This document shows, piece after piece, positions 1 through 5,391 of a DNA stretch of 7,056 nt (position 1 is its first letter; each line of letters begins with the position of its first letter). A program made the position numbers and the translations under genes. The stretch covers positions 1-7,056 of the forward strand of contig JAFDDL010000207.1 of the NCBI GenBank assembly GCA_019310865.1, written 5' to 3'. This DNA comes from Deltaproteobacteria bacterium (lineage in GTDB: Bacteria > Desulfobacterota > Desulfobacteria > Desulfobacterales > JAFDDL01). The notes below the pieces were generated by a model that saw nothing but the letters and a program-made list of their open reading frames with translations, made no database searches and was not told the origin of the DNA.

Positions 1-82
1 CCATGACGTCTCCAAAATTGTTGTCTTCAAGGTTTTCAGAAACGGGTTGACTTTTTTCCAATGGCAACACTTCGTTTTGCAC
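1..82 (-). CDS. bamE: BamE N-terminus (partial, runs off the left edge)
   Basis: This is an open frame of 27 codons with no stop before the window edge. It starts at a GTG (82-80) placed 7 bases after an AGGAG ribosome binding site (94-90). The peptide begins VQNEVLPLEKSQPV and ends FGDVM at the edge. In HdrA-like flavoproteins such as BamE, a short polar leader is followed by a G-[DA]-V-[ML]-V-[VI]-G stretch that opens the FAD-binding Rossmann fold, so FGDVM fits the start of that fold. BamE follows BamD in known bam operons and carries FAD and Fe-S clusters in the electron-supplying part of the complex. The identification rests on position, start signals and a few residues only. The Fe-S and flavin motifs lie outside the window. 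Confidence 0.62.
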   Translation of the reverse strand, partial: MQNEVLPLEKSQPVSENLEDNNFGDVM

Positions 83-89
83 TTTCTAT

Positions 90-94
90 CTCCT
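90..94 (-). promoter_or_regulatory. Ribosome binding site of bamE
   Basis: AGGAG on the minus strand lies 7 bases before the GTG at 82. It is the strongest start signal in the left 170 bases and is what decides that a gene begins here. Confidence 0.65.
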
Positions 95-136
95 AATCAG
101 TATTATTGGGCCCTTGTTGGTCAGTCAGCCGATTGA

Positions 137-162
137 TAGAAGTGGTTTTGAAACCACTTCTA
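137..162 (-). promoter_or_regulatory. Perfect inverted repeat between bamD and bamE
   Basis: A 12-base arm (137-148) pairs perfectly with 151-162 around a 2-base centre; as RNA this gives a stem of about 10-11 pairs with a small loop. It begins 11 bases after the bamD stop codon and ends about 43 bases before the bamE ribosome binding site, in a 90-base gap. On the minus strand it is followed by TATCAATCGG and not by a run of U, so it does not look like a full intrinsic terminator. A partial attenuator or an mRNA end-protecting or processing hairpin is more plausible. Confidence 0.6.
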
Positions 163-172
163 GGCACTTTGA

Positions 173-589
173 CTAAATCACTTCCTGGATAATTTCCGTG
201 ATGTCTTTAATCTCCAAAATATCGTCATATTCCAGGTTAAGGCGGCTTTCCTCAAAATTGGTGATGCAGTATGGGCAGGATGTCGCAAGAATCTGAGCCC
301 CAACTTCGTTGGCCTGCTTTAATCTCAGGTCGGAGAATCTTTCTTCCTGTGGTGTGTCCATCCAAATCCTACCGCCGCCGCCGCCGCAGCACAGGCTGTT
401 TTTGCCATGATCCGTCATCTCAACCAGTTCTAATCCGGAGATTTTCTGTAACACGTCTCGGGGTTCGTCATATACGTTATTATGCCGCCCCAGGTAACAC
501 GGATCGTGATACGTTACTTTCTTTGAAAATTCCCCTTTCAGTTCAAGTCGCCCGTCATCGATCAGATCCACAATGCGGTGACGAGACAA
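173..589 (-). CDS. bamD: BamD C-terminal part (second CCG domain), out of frame with the N-terminal part
   Basis: The frame encodes the C-terminal half of a BamD/HdrD-like protein. A complete CCG (cysteine-rich) domain is visible. In frame residues it has C31, the pair C67-C68 within SLCCGGGGGRIW, and C105-P-Y-C108; this is the CX35CCX36CXXC spacing typical of the motif that binds a noncubane [4Fe-4S] cluster in heterodisulfide-reductase-type subunits. Conserved family stretches are TYHDPCYLGRHN, RIWMDTPQEERFSDLRL and ATSCPYCITNFEESRL, and the end EIKDITEIIQEVI looks like a natural C-terminus. The first residues before about V7 read past the break. The only start-like codon there is a TTG at 589 without a clear ribosome binding site, so independent translation is doubtful. 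In an intact gene this would continue the frame that ends at 555. The break is either a real mutation or a sequence error. Confidence 0.85.
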   Translation of the reverse strand: MSRHRIVDLIDDGRLELKGEFSKKVTYHDPCYLGRHNNVYDEPRDVLQKISGLELVEMTDHGKNSLCCGGGGGRIWMDTPQEERFSDLRLKQANEVGAQILATSCPYCITNFEESRLNLEYDDILEIKDITEIIQEVI

Positions 590-1250
590 TAATTTTCTTT
601 ACACCATTATCGATAAACGTTTTAATGTTTTCCTTGGCCAAGCTTTTAAATACGTCCTCACTGCCCGTCTTTCGGATGCTTTCTCCACAGCAGCTTTCCT
701 TGTCACCCAGTATCCCGAATTCGACCCCTGCCTTGTTCAGAATATCGGCTGTGGCCGTGGCTACCTTTTTCATTCTGGGATCATAGCTGAGGTAGCATCC
801 AACGAAATATAACGCTTCCATCCACTCGGTGAACGGTTTCACAGACAGGCCTTTTGCCCAATCAGCGCGCTTATCTCGTTCTCCCTGCAAGGGGTTACCT
901 TCAGAAATGAGGCTTGCTCTTGCGGTGCGGGCGGAACGAACTGAAGCAGGAAAAACCTCATATTCCGAGGCAACCCGGCGCAAGGCCACGCTGACGTCTA
1001 TCTGTTTTACCCCCCTGGGGCATTGTTCCGGGCAGGTTCCGCAGGTTGTACAACGCCATATATCTTCACCTTCTATTTCACTTAAGCCAAAGGCCGCCTC
1101 TCGGATTAGCTTTCGCATGCTAAAGGTTCTCACCTTATTCCATGGGCAAACCGCATCACACAATCCGCACTGAAAACATAACTTATAGACTTCTCCACCG
1201 GCCTCTTTTATTTCATCAATTACTTCTATGAAGGGGGCTATTGTTTCCAC
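555..1250 (-). CDS. bamD: BamD N-terminal part: HdrD-like Fe-S subunit of class II benzoyl-CoA reductase, truncated by frameshift
   Basis: BamD is a cytoplasmic electron-transfer subunit of the Bam complex and resembles heterodisulfide reductase HdrD/GlpC proteins. Residues 25-35 (CX2CX2CX3C: C25, C28, C31, C35) and 67-77 (C67, C70, C73, C77) form two ferredoxin-type [4Fe-4S] sites. From about 145 a first CCG domain begins (YFVGCY with C152; ESCCGE with C187-C188; SPHC with C227). Directly after C227 the frame reads four more residues (GSDR) and stops at 555. HdrD-family proteins continue after SPHC with roughly 23-25 residues before the LID-x-GRL segment, and that segment appears in the overlapping frame. 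The GTG start at 1250 lies 8 bases after the bamC stop. Its probable ribosome binding site, AAGGA, overlaps the bamC 3' end with a rather long 12-base spacer. The second CCG domain lies in another frame, so the product as written would lack it. Confidence 0.87.
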   Translation of the reverse strand: METIAPFIEVIDEIKEAGGEVYKLCFQCGLCDAVCPWNKVRTFSMRKLIREAAFGLSEIEGEDIWRCTTCGTCPEQCPRGVKQIDVSVALRRVASEYEVFPASVRSARTARASLISEGNPLQGERDKRADWAKGLSVKPFTEWMEALYFVGCYLSYDPRMKKVATATADILNKAGVEFGILGDKESCCGESIRKTGSEDVFKSLAKENIKTFIDNGVKKIIVSSPHCGSDR

Positions 1251-1258
1251 TGTCTTTT

Positions 1259-1804
1259 TTATTCCTTATTTAACATTCGGGAAAGGGCATCCTCTATTTT
1301 CTGCAACCCATATTTGCTTGCAAGTGACTCTAATCCGCTCTCCAACTCCTCCGGCTCCTCCTGCTCGTCGACCTCCTCTTCCCTTTCTTCGACAGTCAGG
1401 GCATCAACTGTGCACCACTTGACACACAAGGGCTCGTCTTCACCTTCACACATATCGCATTTTAGCGGAAGGCCGGAATCGGGTTCTTTGAACTCGGGCC
1501 TGGATGGACAGGACGCCCGGCAGAAGGCACACTCATCATATTCCTTTCCGTCTATCGTGTATTTGTCCCGGCCTGAACATTCGGCCGGCGTGTATTCACC
1601 TGCGAATACAGGGACGTATATGTCTGATAGTGGGTCACGAATTACCCGAATCCGTGCCCTGGCCGGATTATTGCTGCTATATTTCGGCTCAGCGTGAAAG
1701 GAGGAGCAGATTACCTCACATGCCCGGCAACCATTGCATTTGTCGACATCAATTTTGATGGTTTTAATTATTTTCGTTTTTTTCTCACCGTTCAAGGTTA
1801 CCAC
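1259..1804 (-). CDS. bamC: BamC: three-cluster ferredoxin-like subunit of class II benzoyl-CoA reductase
   Basis: BamC forms the stable catalytic unit with BamB and wires electrons to the tungsten site. Twelve cysteines can be grouped for three [4Fe-4S] clusters: C23, C26, C29, C33 (DKCNGCRACEVIC); C76 with C92, C95, C99 (DECAFCRASCP); and C116, C119, C127, C131 (KCDMCEGEDEPLCVKWC). Family-typical blocks include FHAEPKYSSNNPARARIRV and AGEYTPAECSGRDKY. The tail from about 137 to 155 is strongly acidic. The start is uncertain. The frame can begin at GTG 1804, but the G-rich stretch AGGGGGTGG (1809-1801) overlaps that codon. It is better placed as the ribosome binding site for a TTG at 1795, which would shorten the protein by three residues. 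The gene lies 49 bases after bamB and 8 bases before bamD, consistent with one transcript. Confidence 0.93.
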   Translation of the reverse strand: MVTLNGEKKTKIIKTIKIDVDKCNGCRACEVICSSFHAEPKYSSNNPARARIRVIRDPLSDIYVPVFAGEYTPAECSGRDKYTIDGKEYDECAFCRASCPSRPEFKEPDSGLPLKCDMCEGEDEPLCVKWCTVDALTVEEREEEVDEQEEPEELESGLESLASKYGLQKIEDALSRMLNKE

Positions 1805-1853
1805 CCCCTATACTTTATTTCCGAATCTTTACCCCAATGTTGCATAAATGACA

Positions 1854-3839
1854 TTAGGATTTATCCACCGAAGCATCTTCATTGTCGGTCAAGATCCCCC
1901 GCTGCATAAAGTCTTCAGATACGTAATCCAAACTCAATTCATGTAAGGAGTCTTTAGTTGGAATCCCGTCGTTGTTCCACCCTTTATAACCATAATACGT
2001 ATCTAAGAGCTTCTCTTCAAGTTCGGGAAATCGTTTCTTCCAATGGTCCTCAGGCGGTTTCTCGTCTTTTCTGCGCAGGCCTCGTCTTATATTAACGGCT
2101 CTTACTAAAGTTCGATACCGCTTGGCTGCTTGGGTCAGTTTATCCTCATCCATATCGATTCCGGCCCCCGCTGAAATAAATTTCGGAAAATTGTGTATGT
2201 GATAGGGAGGCTTCAGGTGAAATGAGGACAAACCGGCGCACATTCCCAGGGCGTCATCGATATAGTGCATTTTCTCTTGCCAGTCGACAATCTCACATGT
2301 CATTTCGGGTGTTGGGTAGTAGGGATTTGCGTTTTCTCCGCGTAGTTCCCAGTCCAAAAAATATTGCTTAAACTTCTCATCAGGAACCTGAAACCAATCC
2401 TCTACAAACTTTTCTCTATGCTCTCTCTTGGGAAAGGGTGCCTGGGGAAACTGCCCTTCGATCTGGGTAATGTTCATCTTTTCGCCGGTACAGTACATGA
2501 GAAAATATACAGGATTGAGCATGGACAGCTTGAGCGGCAGCTGCTCTTGTTTCTTGATATTATTATGCGCATATTCCTCTGCGCCGTTTCCAATCTCCTT
2601 GGAGGCCCAATGGGTCCCGTTGGCCAAAACGTCCCCGATTCCTTCCCGCCGGACAATTTTATCAAGCAACCAGTAAAATCTGCCTTCGGTATCTTCCGGC
2701 ATTCCTGGAAAATCTTTATCCGTCAAAATCCCGGCTTCCAAAAGTTCAAGGGCAAAAGCCATCACTTGCGGCATTGAAAATCCGTCCACGCCATACTCGG
2801 TTGCACGTTGGGCGATTCTCAAACCAAAATCCAAGTTTGAAAAAGCGGCCATGGTATACGTGAGTTTCGTGAAACATTTCATCATGTATGTGGGAAGTCC
2901 CGGCATGGAAATGGTCGCCCCGCATGTCATGGGACAATTATAGCAACTGATCAGGCGCGTTCGCGCCATGTTCAGGGTTTCTTCCCACTCCTCGGCGACC
3001 TCCTCGGTCCAGAAACCTTTTCTGCGGGTACGGGCATTTCCCCACACGAAATTTTCGGTATGCCATTTTTCATTATGGATTGCCATCTCTTGCGGTGATC
3101 CAAGAACGGCTATAACCGGCGGTACCCCCGGAACTGGATTGTCTTCCCGCCATTTTATATAGTCGTTCACTTCGTCGCATAGCTCTATGAATTCAGCCGG
3201 ACGTGCGACGGTGACGTCTTGTGTTCCGCGAACAACGATCGCCTTTACGCCCTTGTCTCCCATGACAGCCCCGATGCCACCTCTGCTGGCACTGGACCTG
3301 CCCTGCTCGATAGAGGCAAAAAGAACCCTGTTTTCACCGGCCAGACCGATGGAAGCCACCTGGGCTTTGGCGTCATTGAGCTCTTTCTTTAAAATTATTG
3401 ACGTTTCAACCGAACCTTTACCTTTCAAATGAGCGGCATCGCGTATTTCCACTTTGTCATTGTGTATCCACAAATAAACCAGATCGGGGCTCTTGCCGCG
3501 AAGGATCACTTTGTCATAACCGGCATGCTTCAATTCCGGTGCCCAAAACCCGCCCATCATTGAAAATGCCATTAACTTGGTCTGAGGCGAAATGGTGGAA
3601 ACAATGGTACGGTTACAACCGGTTGCAGGCGTACCACATAAAAGGCCGGCGCTGAATATGAGTAAATTATCAGGGGAAAAAGCGTCAACTTCCGGGGGAA
3701 CCCTGTCCCATAGTATCTTGGCGTTCGTACCCAGCCCCCCCAGATAAAGCTCGGTTTCTTTTGGGTCCGTTGCAACCCTCTCGATGTTTCCCCGGGTTAG
3801 ATCAATTTCTAAATTAAACCCTGTCTCGCCATACCGCAT
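1854..3839 (-). CDS. bamB: BamB: tungsten-containing catalytic subunit of class II benzoyl-CoA reductase (AOR family)
   Basis: BamB reduces the aromatic ring of benzoyl-CoA to cyclohexa-1,5-diene-1-carbonyl-CoA without ATP hydrolysis, using a tungsten bis-pterin cofactor and one [4Fe-4S] cluster. At 661 residues it has the usual length for this family. The N-terminal AOR domain (about 5-205) contains GGLGTNAKILWDRVPP and GTPATGCNRTIVSTISPQTK. The cluster motif is C299-X2-C302-X3-C306, with C534 in DDALGMCAG as the likely fourth ligand, matching the aldehyde oxidoreductase pattern. C322 (MMKC) is a candidate tungsten ligand, and E251 and H260 (KWHTENF) are candidate proton-transfer residues; from memory these correspond to residues discussed for the Geobacter BamB structure. 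The ATG at 3839 is preceded by AAGGGG at a good distance. It is the first gene of the minus-strand operon, with a leader of about 100 bases that holds a heptamer repeat. I see no break in the frame. Confidence 0.95.
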   Translation of the reverse strand: MRYGETGFNLEIDLTRGNIERVATDPKETELYLGGLGTNAKILWDRVPPEVDAFSPDNLLIFSAGLLCGTPATGCNRTIVSTISPQTKLMAFSMMGGFWAPELKHAGYDKVILRGKSPDLVYLWIHNDKVEIRDAAHLKGKGSVETSIILKKELNDAKAQVASIGLAGENRVLFASIEQGRSSASRGGIGAVMGDKGVKAIVVRGTQDVTVARPAEFIELCDEVNDYIKWREDNPVPGVPPVIAVLGSPQEMAIHNEKWHTENFVWGNARTRRKGFWTEEVAEEWEETLNMARTRLISCYNCPMTCGATISMPGLPTYMMKCFTKLTYTMAAFSNLDFGLRIAQRATEYGVDGFSMPQVMAFALELLEAGILTDKDFPGMPEDTEGRFYWLLDKIVRREGIGDVLANGTHWASKEIGNGAEEYAHNNIKKQEQLPLKLSMLNPVYFLMYCTGEKMNITQIEGQFPQAPFPKREHREKFVEDWFQVPDEKFKQYFLDWELRGENANPYYPTPEMTCEIVDWQEKMHYIDDALGMCAGLSSFHLKPPYHIHNFPKFISAGAGIDMDEDKLTQAAKRYRTLVRAVNIRRGLRRKDEKPPEDHWKKRFPELEEKLLDTYYGYKGWNNDGIPTKDSLHELSLDYVSEDFMQRGILTDNEDASVDKS

Positions 3840-3863
3840 TTTTTAGCCCCTTCTATAAACTTT

Positions 3864-3896
3864 AACCTTGAACCTTGAACCTTGAACCTTGAACCT
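3864..3896. repeat. Heptamer tandem repeat (AACCTTG, about 4.7 copies) in the bamB leader
   Basis: There are four exact copies of AACCTTG (3864-3870, 3871-3877, 3878-3884, 3885-3891) and a fifth partial copy, AACCT. In the bamB mRNA the unit reads CAAGGTT. The array lies between the predicted transcription start (around 3939) and the bamB ribosome binding site, ending some 25 bases before the start codon. Each unit offers an AAGG that could act as a weak decoy ribosome binding site. Confidence 0.95.
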
Positions 3897-3928
3897 AATA
3901 TGCAATTCATACCATAATAGATCTACAT

Positions 3929-3938
3929 TATGATCATA
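3929..3938. promoter_or_regulatory. Palindrome TATGATCATA at the predicted bamB transcription start
   Basis: This is a perfect 10-base palindrome just downstream of the bamB -10 element, where transcription would start. The position suits a repressor operator, but AT-rich palindromes of this length also occur by chance. Confidence 0.35.
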
Positions 3939-3945
3939 TAATAGC

Positions 3946-3974
3946 TATATAGTGGCTACTCAAGGCGATGTCAA
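3946..3974 (-). promoter_or_regulatory. Predicted sigma-70 promoter of the bamBCDE operon
   Basis: On the minus strand, TTGACA (3974-3969) and TATATA (3951-3946) are separated by exactly 17 bases. The -35 is a perfect consensus match and the -10 matches 4 of 6. The predicted start near 3939 gives a leader of about 100 bases before the bamB ATG. The element closely resembles the bamA promoter on the other strand. Confidence 0.72.
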
Positions 3975-4033
3975 GAACAAAATAACCGGCACCTTTGGTC
4001 ATACATTATGATTTTTTTAATTGACAAATCAAG

Positions 4034-4055
4034 GGGTTTACAACCCAAATTTTGG
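4034..4055. promoter_or_regulatory. Two adjacent palindromes midway between the promoters (candidate operator)
   Basis: GGGTT-TAC-AACCC (4034-4046) and CCAAA-T-TTTGG (4045-4055) touch each other. They lie between the two -35 elements, about 66 bases from the bamB one and 50 from the bamA one. Such a place suits an activator or repressor shared by both units. No regulator gene is in the window, so this is inferred from symmetry and position alone. Confidence 0.35.
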
Positions 4056-4089
4056 CTTGGACCTTTGTCGGAGTCGCAAATTTTTTCTC

Positions 4090-4118
4090 TTGACACAGCC
4101 AAATGTAGCTACTATATA
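4090..4118 (+). promoter_or_regulatory. Predicted sigma-70 promoter of the bamA-SDR-bamR operon
   Basis: TTGACA (4090-4095) and TATATA (4113-4118) are separated by 17 bases. Transcription would start near 4125, leaving a leader of about 118 bases before the bamA ATG at 4243. The -10 and the bases just upstream are nearly identical to those of the bamB promoter on the opposite strand. Confidence 0.72.
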
Positions 4119-4242
4119 GCCAATATGTACTTTTAATTAAGCTATGATACCGCTGAAAACAATCGATCACGAAACAACATTTGTTGGAATTGTTTTGTAG
4201 AAAATTATAACGGTTACACATATAAATGAACGGAGGGATGTT

Positions 4243-5376
4243 ATGAGCGATTTAAGTTGGCTGCCGAGTGAATCAAGCGCTAAGGACCACTATCTATGGA
4301 AAGAGGAACATTTTTCAACGGAAGCACCCGGTGTTATTTATGAAAAAAAACCGATCACTGACCAGCAGGGAAATCCGGTTGACGGTCTGTTTTCGGCATG
4401 GATCATTCTGAACAATCCGGTTCAGTATAATTCATACACCACCGAAATGGTCAAGGGCGTCATCGCCGGTTTTCAGCGTGCCTCGGCAGACACTTCCGTC
4501 GTGGCGGCTGTGTTTACGGCCATGGGAGACAAGGCGTTCTGTACCGGGGGCAATACAAAAGAGTATGCGGAATATTATTCGGGTCGCCCCAGCGAATACG
4601 GGCTGTACATGGATCTTTTCAACGCCATGGTGGACGCCATTTTATCCTGTAAAAAACCGACCATCTGCCGGGTCAACGGTATGCGCGTGGCAGGCGGCCA
4701 GGAAATCGGGATGGCATGCGACATTACCATATCGAGCGACCTTGCCATTTTCGGCCAAGCGGGCACCCGTCACGGTTCTGCACCCGATGGTGGAAGTACC
4801 GACTTTCTACCCTGGATGCTCCCCATGGAGCTGGCCATGTGGAACTGCGTCTCGTGCGAAATGTGGAGCGCCTATAAGATGAAACGCCTGGGGCTCATTT
4901 CAAAATGTACGCCCGTGCTGAACGACAATGGAAAGTGGGTTCGAAACCCGGCCATTATCACCGAATCGTATGTGGTTGACGGCGAAATCGCTTACGGCGA
5001 ATATAAAACCGGCGAGGATGCGAAAAATGCGCGAGCCATTGTCAAATCCACCCCAACTGACTTTACATTGCTGGACGGCGAGGTGGATAAAATCCTCTGG
5101 ACATTCACCAATCTATTTCCGGGCTGTCTGATAAAAAGTGTCGAAGGTATCCGGCTGAAAAAGAAATTCTTCTGGGATCAGGCCAAGGTAATCAACCGCC
5201 ACTGGCTCGCGGCCAATATGAACTGCGAAGCGTATCTCGGCTTCAATGCCTTTAACACCAAGAAGATCACCGGACAAGACACCATCGACTTTATCGAATT
5301 CAGAAAACGCCAGGTCAATGGCGAAAAATTCGACGAAGCGTTCATGGCGGCGGTCCTGGCGGATCCAAAAGAATAA
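4243..5376 (+). CDS. bamA: BamA: 6-oxocyclohex-1-ene-1-carbonyl-CoA hydrolase (ring-opening enzyme)
   Basis: BamA (also called Oah) is a crotonase-superfamily enzyme that adds two waters to 6-oxocyclohex-1-ene-1-carbonyl-CoA and cleaves the ring to 3-hydroxypimelyl-CoA. It is widely used as a marker of anaerobic aromatic degradation. The 377-residue length is typical, longer than ordinary enoyl-CoA hydratases. Diagnostic stretches include FCTGGNTKEYAEYYSGRPSE (99-118), the oxyanion-hole region VNGMRVAGGQEIGMACDI (144-161), IFGQAGTRHGSAPDGGSTDF (169-188) and GYTP-like KCTPVLNDNGKWVRNP (221-236). The ATG is preceded by GGAGGG (4232-4237) with a 5-base spacer. It is the first gene of the plus-strand operon and is followed 15 bases later by the SDR gene. 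The frame is intact and complete. Confidence 0.96.
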   Translation: MSDLSWLPSESSAKDHYLWKEEHFSTEAPGVIYEKKPITDQQGNPVDGLFSAWIILNNPVQYNSYTTEMVKGVIAGFQRASADTSVVAAVFTAMGDKAFCTGGNTKEYAEYYSGRPSEYGLYMDLFNAMVDAILSCKKPTICRVNGMRVAGGQEIGMACDITISSDLAIFGQAGTRHGSAPDGGSTDFLPWMLPMELAMWNCVSCEMWSAYKMKRLGLISKCTPVLNDNGKWVRNPAIITESYVVDGEIAYGEYKTGEDAKNARAIVKSTPTDFTLLDGEVDKILWTFTNLFPGCLIKSVEGIRLKKKFFWDQAKVINRHWLAANMNCEAYLGFNAFNTKKITGQDTIDFIEFRKRQVNGEKFDEAFMAAVLADPKE

Positions 5377-5391
5377 TCAGGAGGAAACAAT

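Larger units (their letters stand above)
3840..4242. promoter_or_regulatory. Divergent bamB/bamA intergenic regulatory region
   Basis: This 403-base AT-rich gap separates the two divergent transcription units. It contains, in order, the bamB ribosome binding site and leader with a heptamer repeat, a bamB promoter, a central segment with two palindromes, a bamA promoter, and a bamA leader of about 118 bases. No convincing gene is present. A 71-codon open frame on the minus strand (4006-4221) crosses the bamA promoter, has low-complexity Asn/Tyr/Cys/Lys-rich composition and lacks a ribosome binding site. Confidence 0.85.

Noticed and set aside
555..589. Programmed ribosomal frameshift joining the two bamD frames
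   Set aside because: A frameshift would not account for the roughly 24 missing family residues between the blocks, and I see no clear slippery heptamer with a downstream structure at the junction. A deletion fits better.
271..786. A 171-codon plus-strand frame opposite bamD
   Set aside because: It is a shadow of bamD. The minus-strand frames there carry clear Fe-S and CCG motifs, while this one has no recognisable domain and crosses the frame break by chance.
1790..1800. A second partial heptamer array at the bamC start (minus strand AACCTTGAAC)
   Set aside because: It is only about 1.4 units and is explained by the codons Asn/Thr-Leu-Asn at the bamC start; chance similarity is likely.
3987..4002. 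Possible sigma-54 promoter around CGGCACCTTTGGTC
   Set aside because: The -24 part GGCAC is present, but the required GC of the -12 element is missing at the right distance.
4021..4026. A third TTGACA in the intergenic region on the plus strand
   Set aside because: No acceptable -10 element lies 16 to 18 bases downstream (the sequence there is CCCAAA), so I do not call it a promoter.
4006..4221. A 71-codon open frame on the minus strand in the divergent promoter region
   Set aside because: It has no ribosome binding site, a biased Asn/Tyr/Cys/Lys-rich composition from AT-rich DNA, and it crosses the bamA promoter and leader. I do not regard it as a gene.
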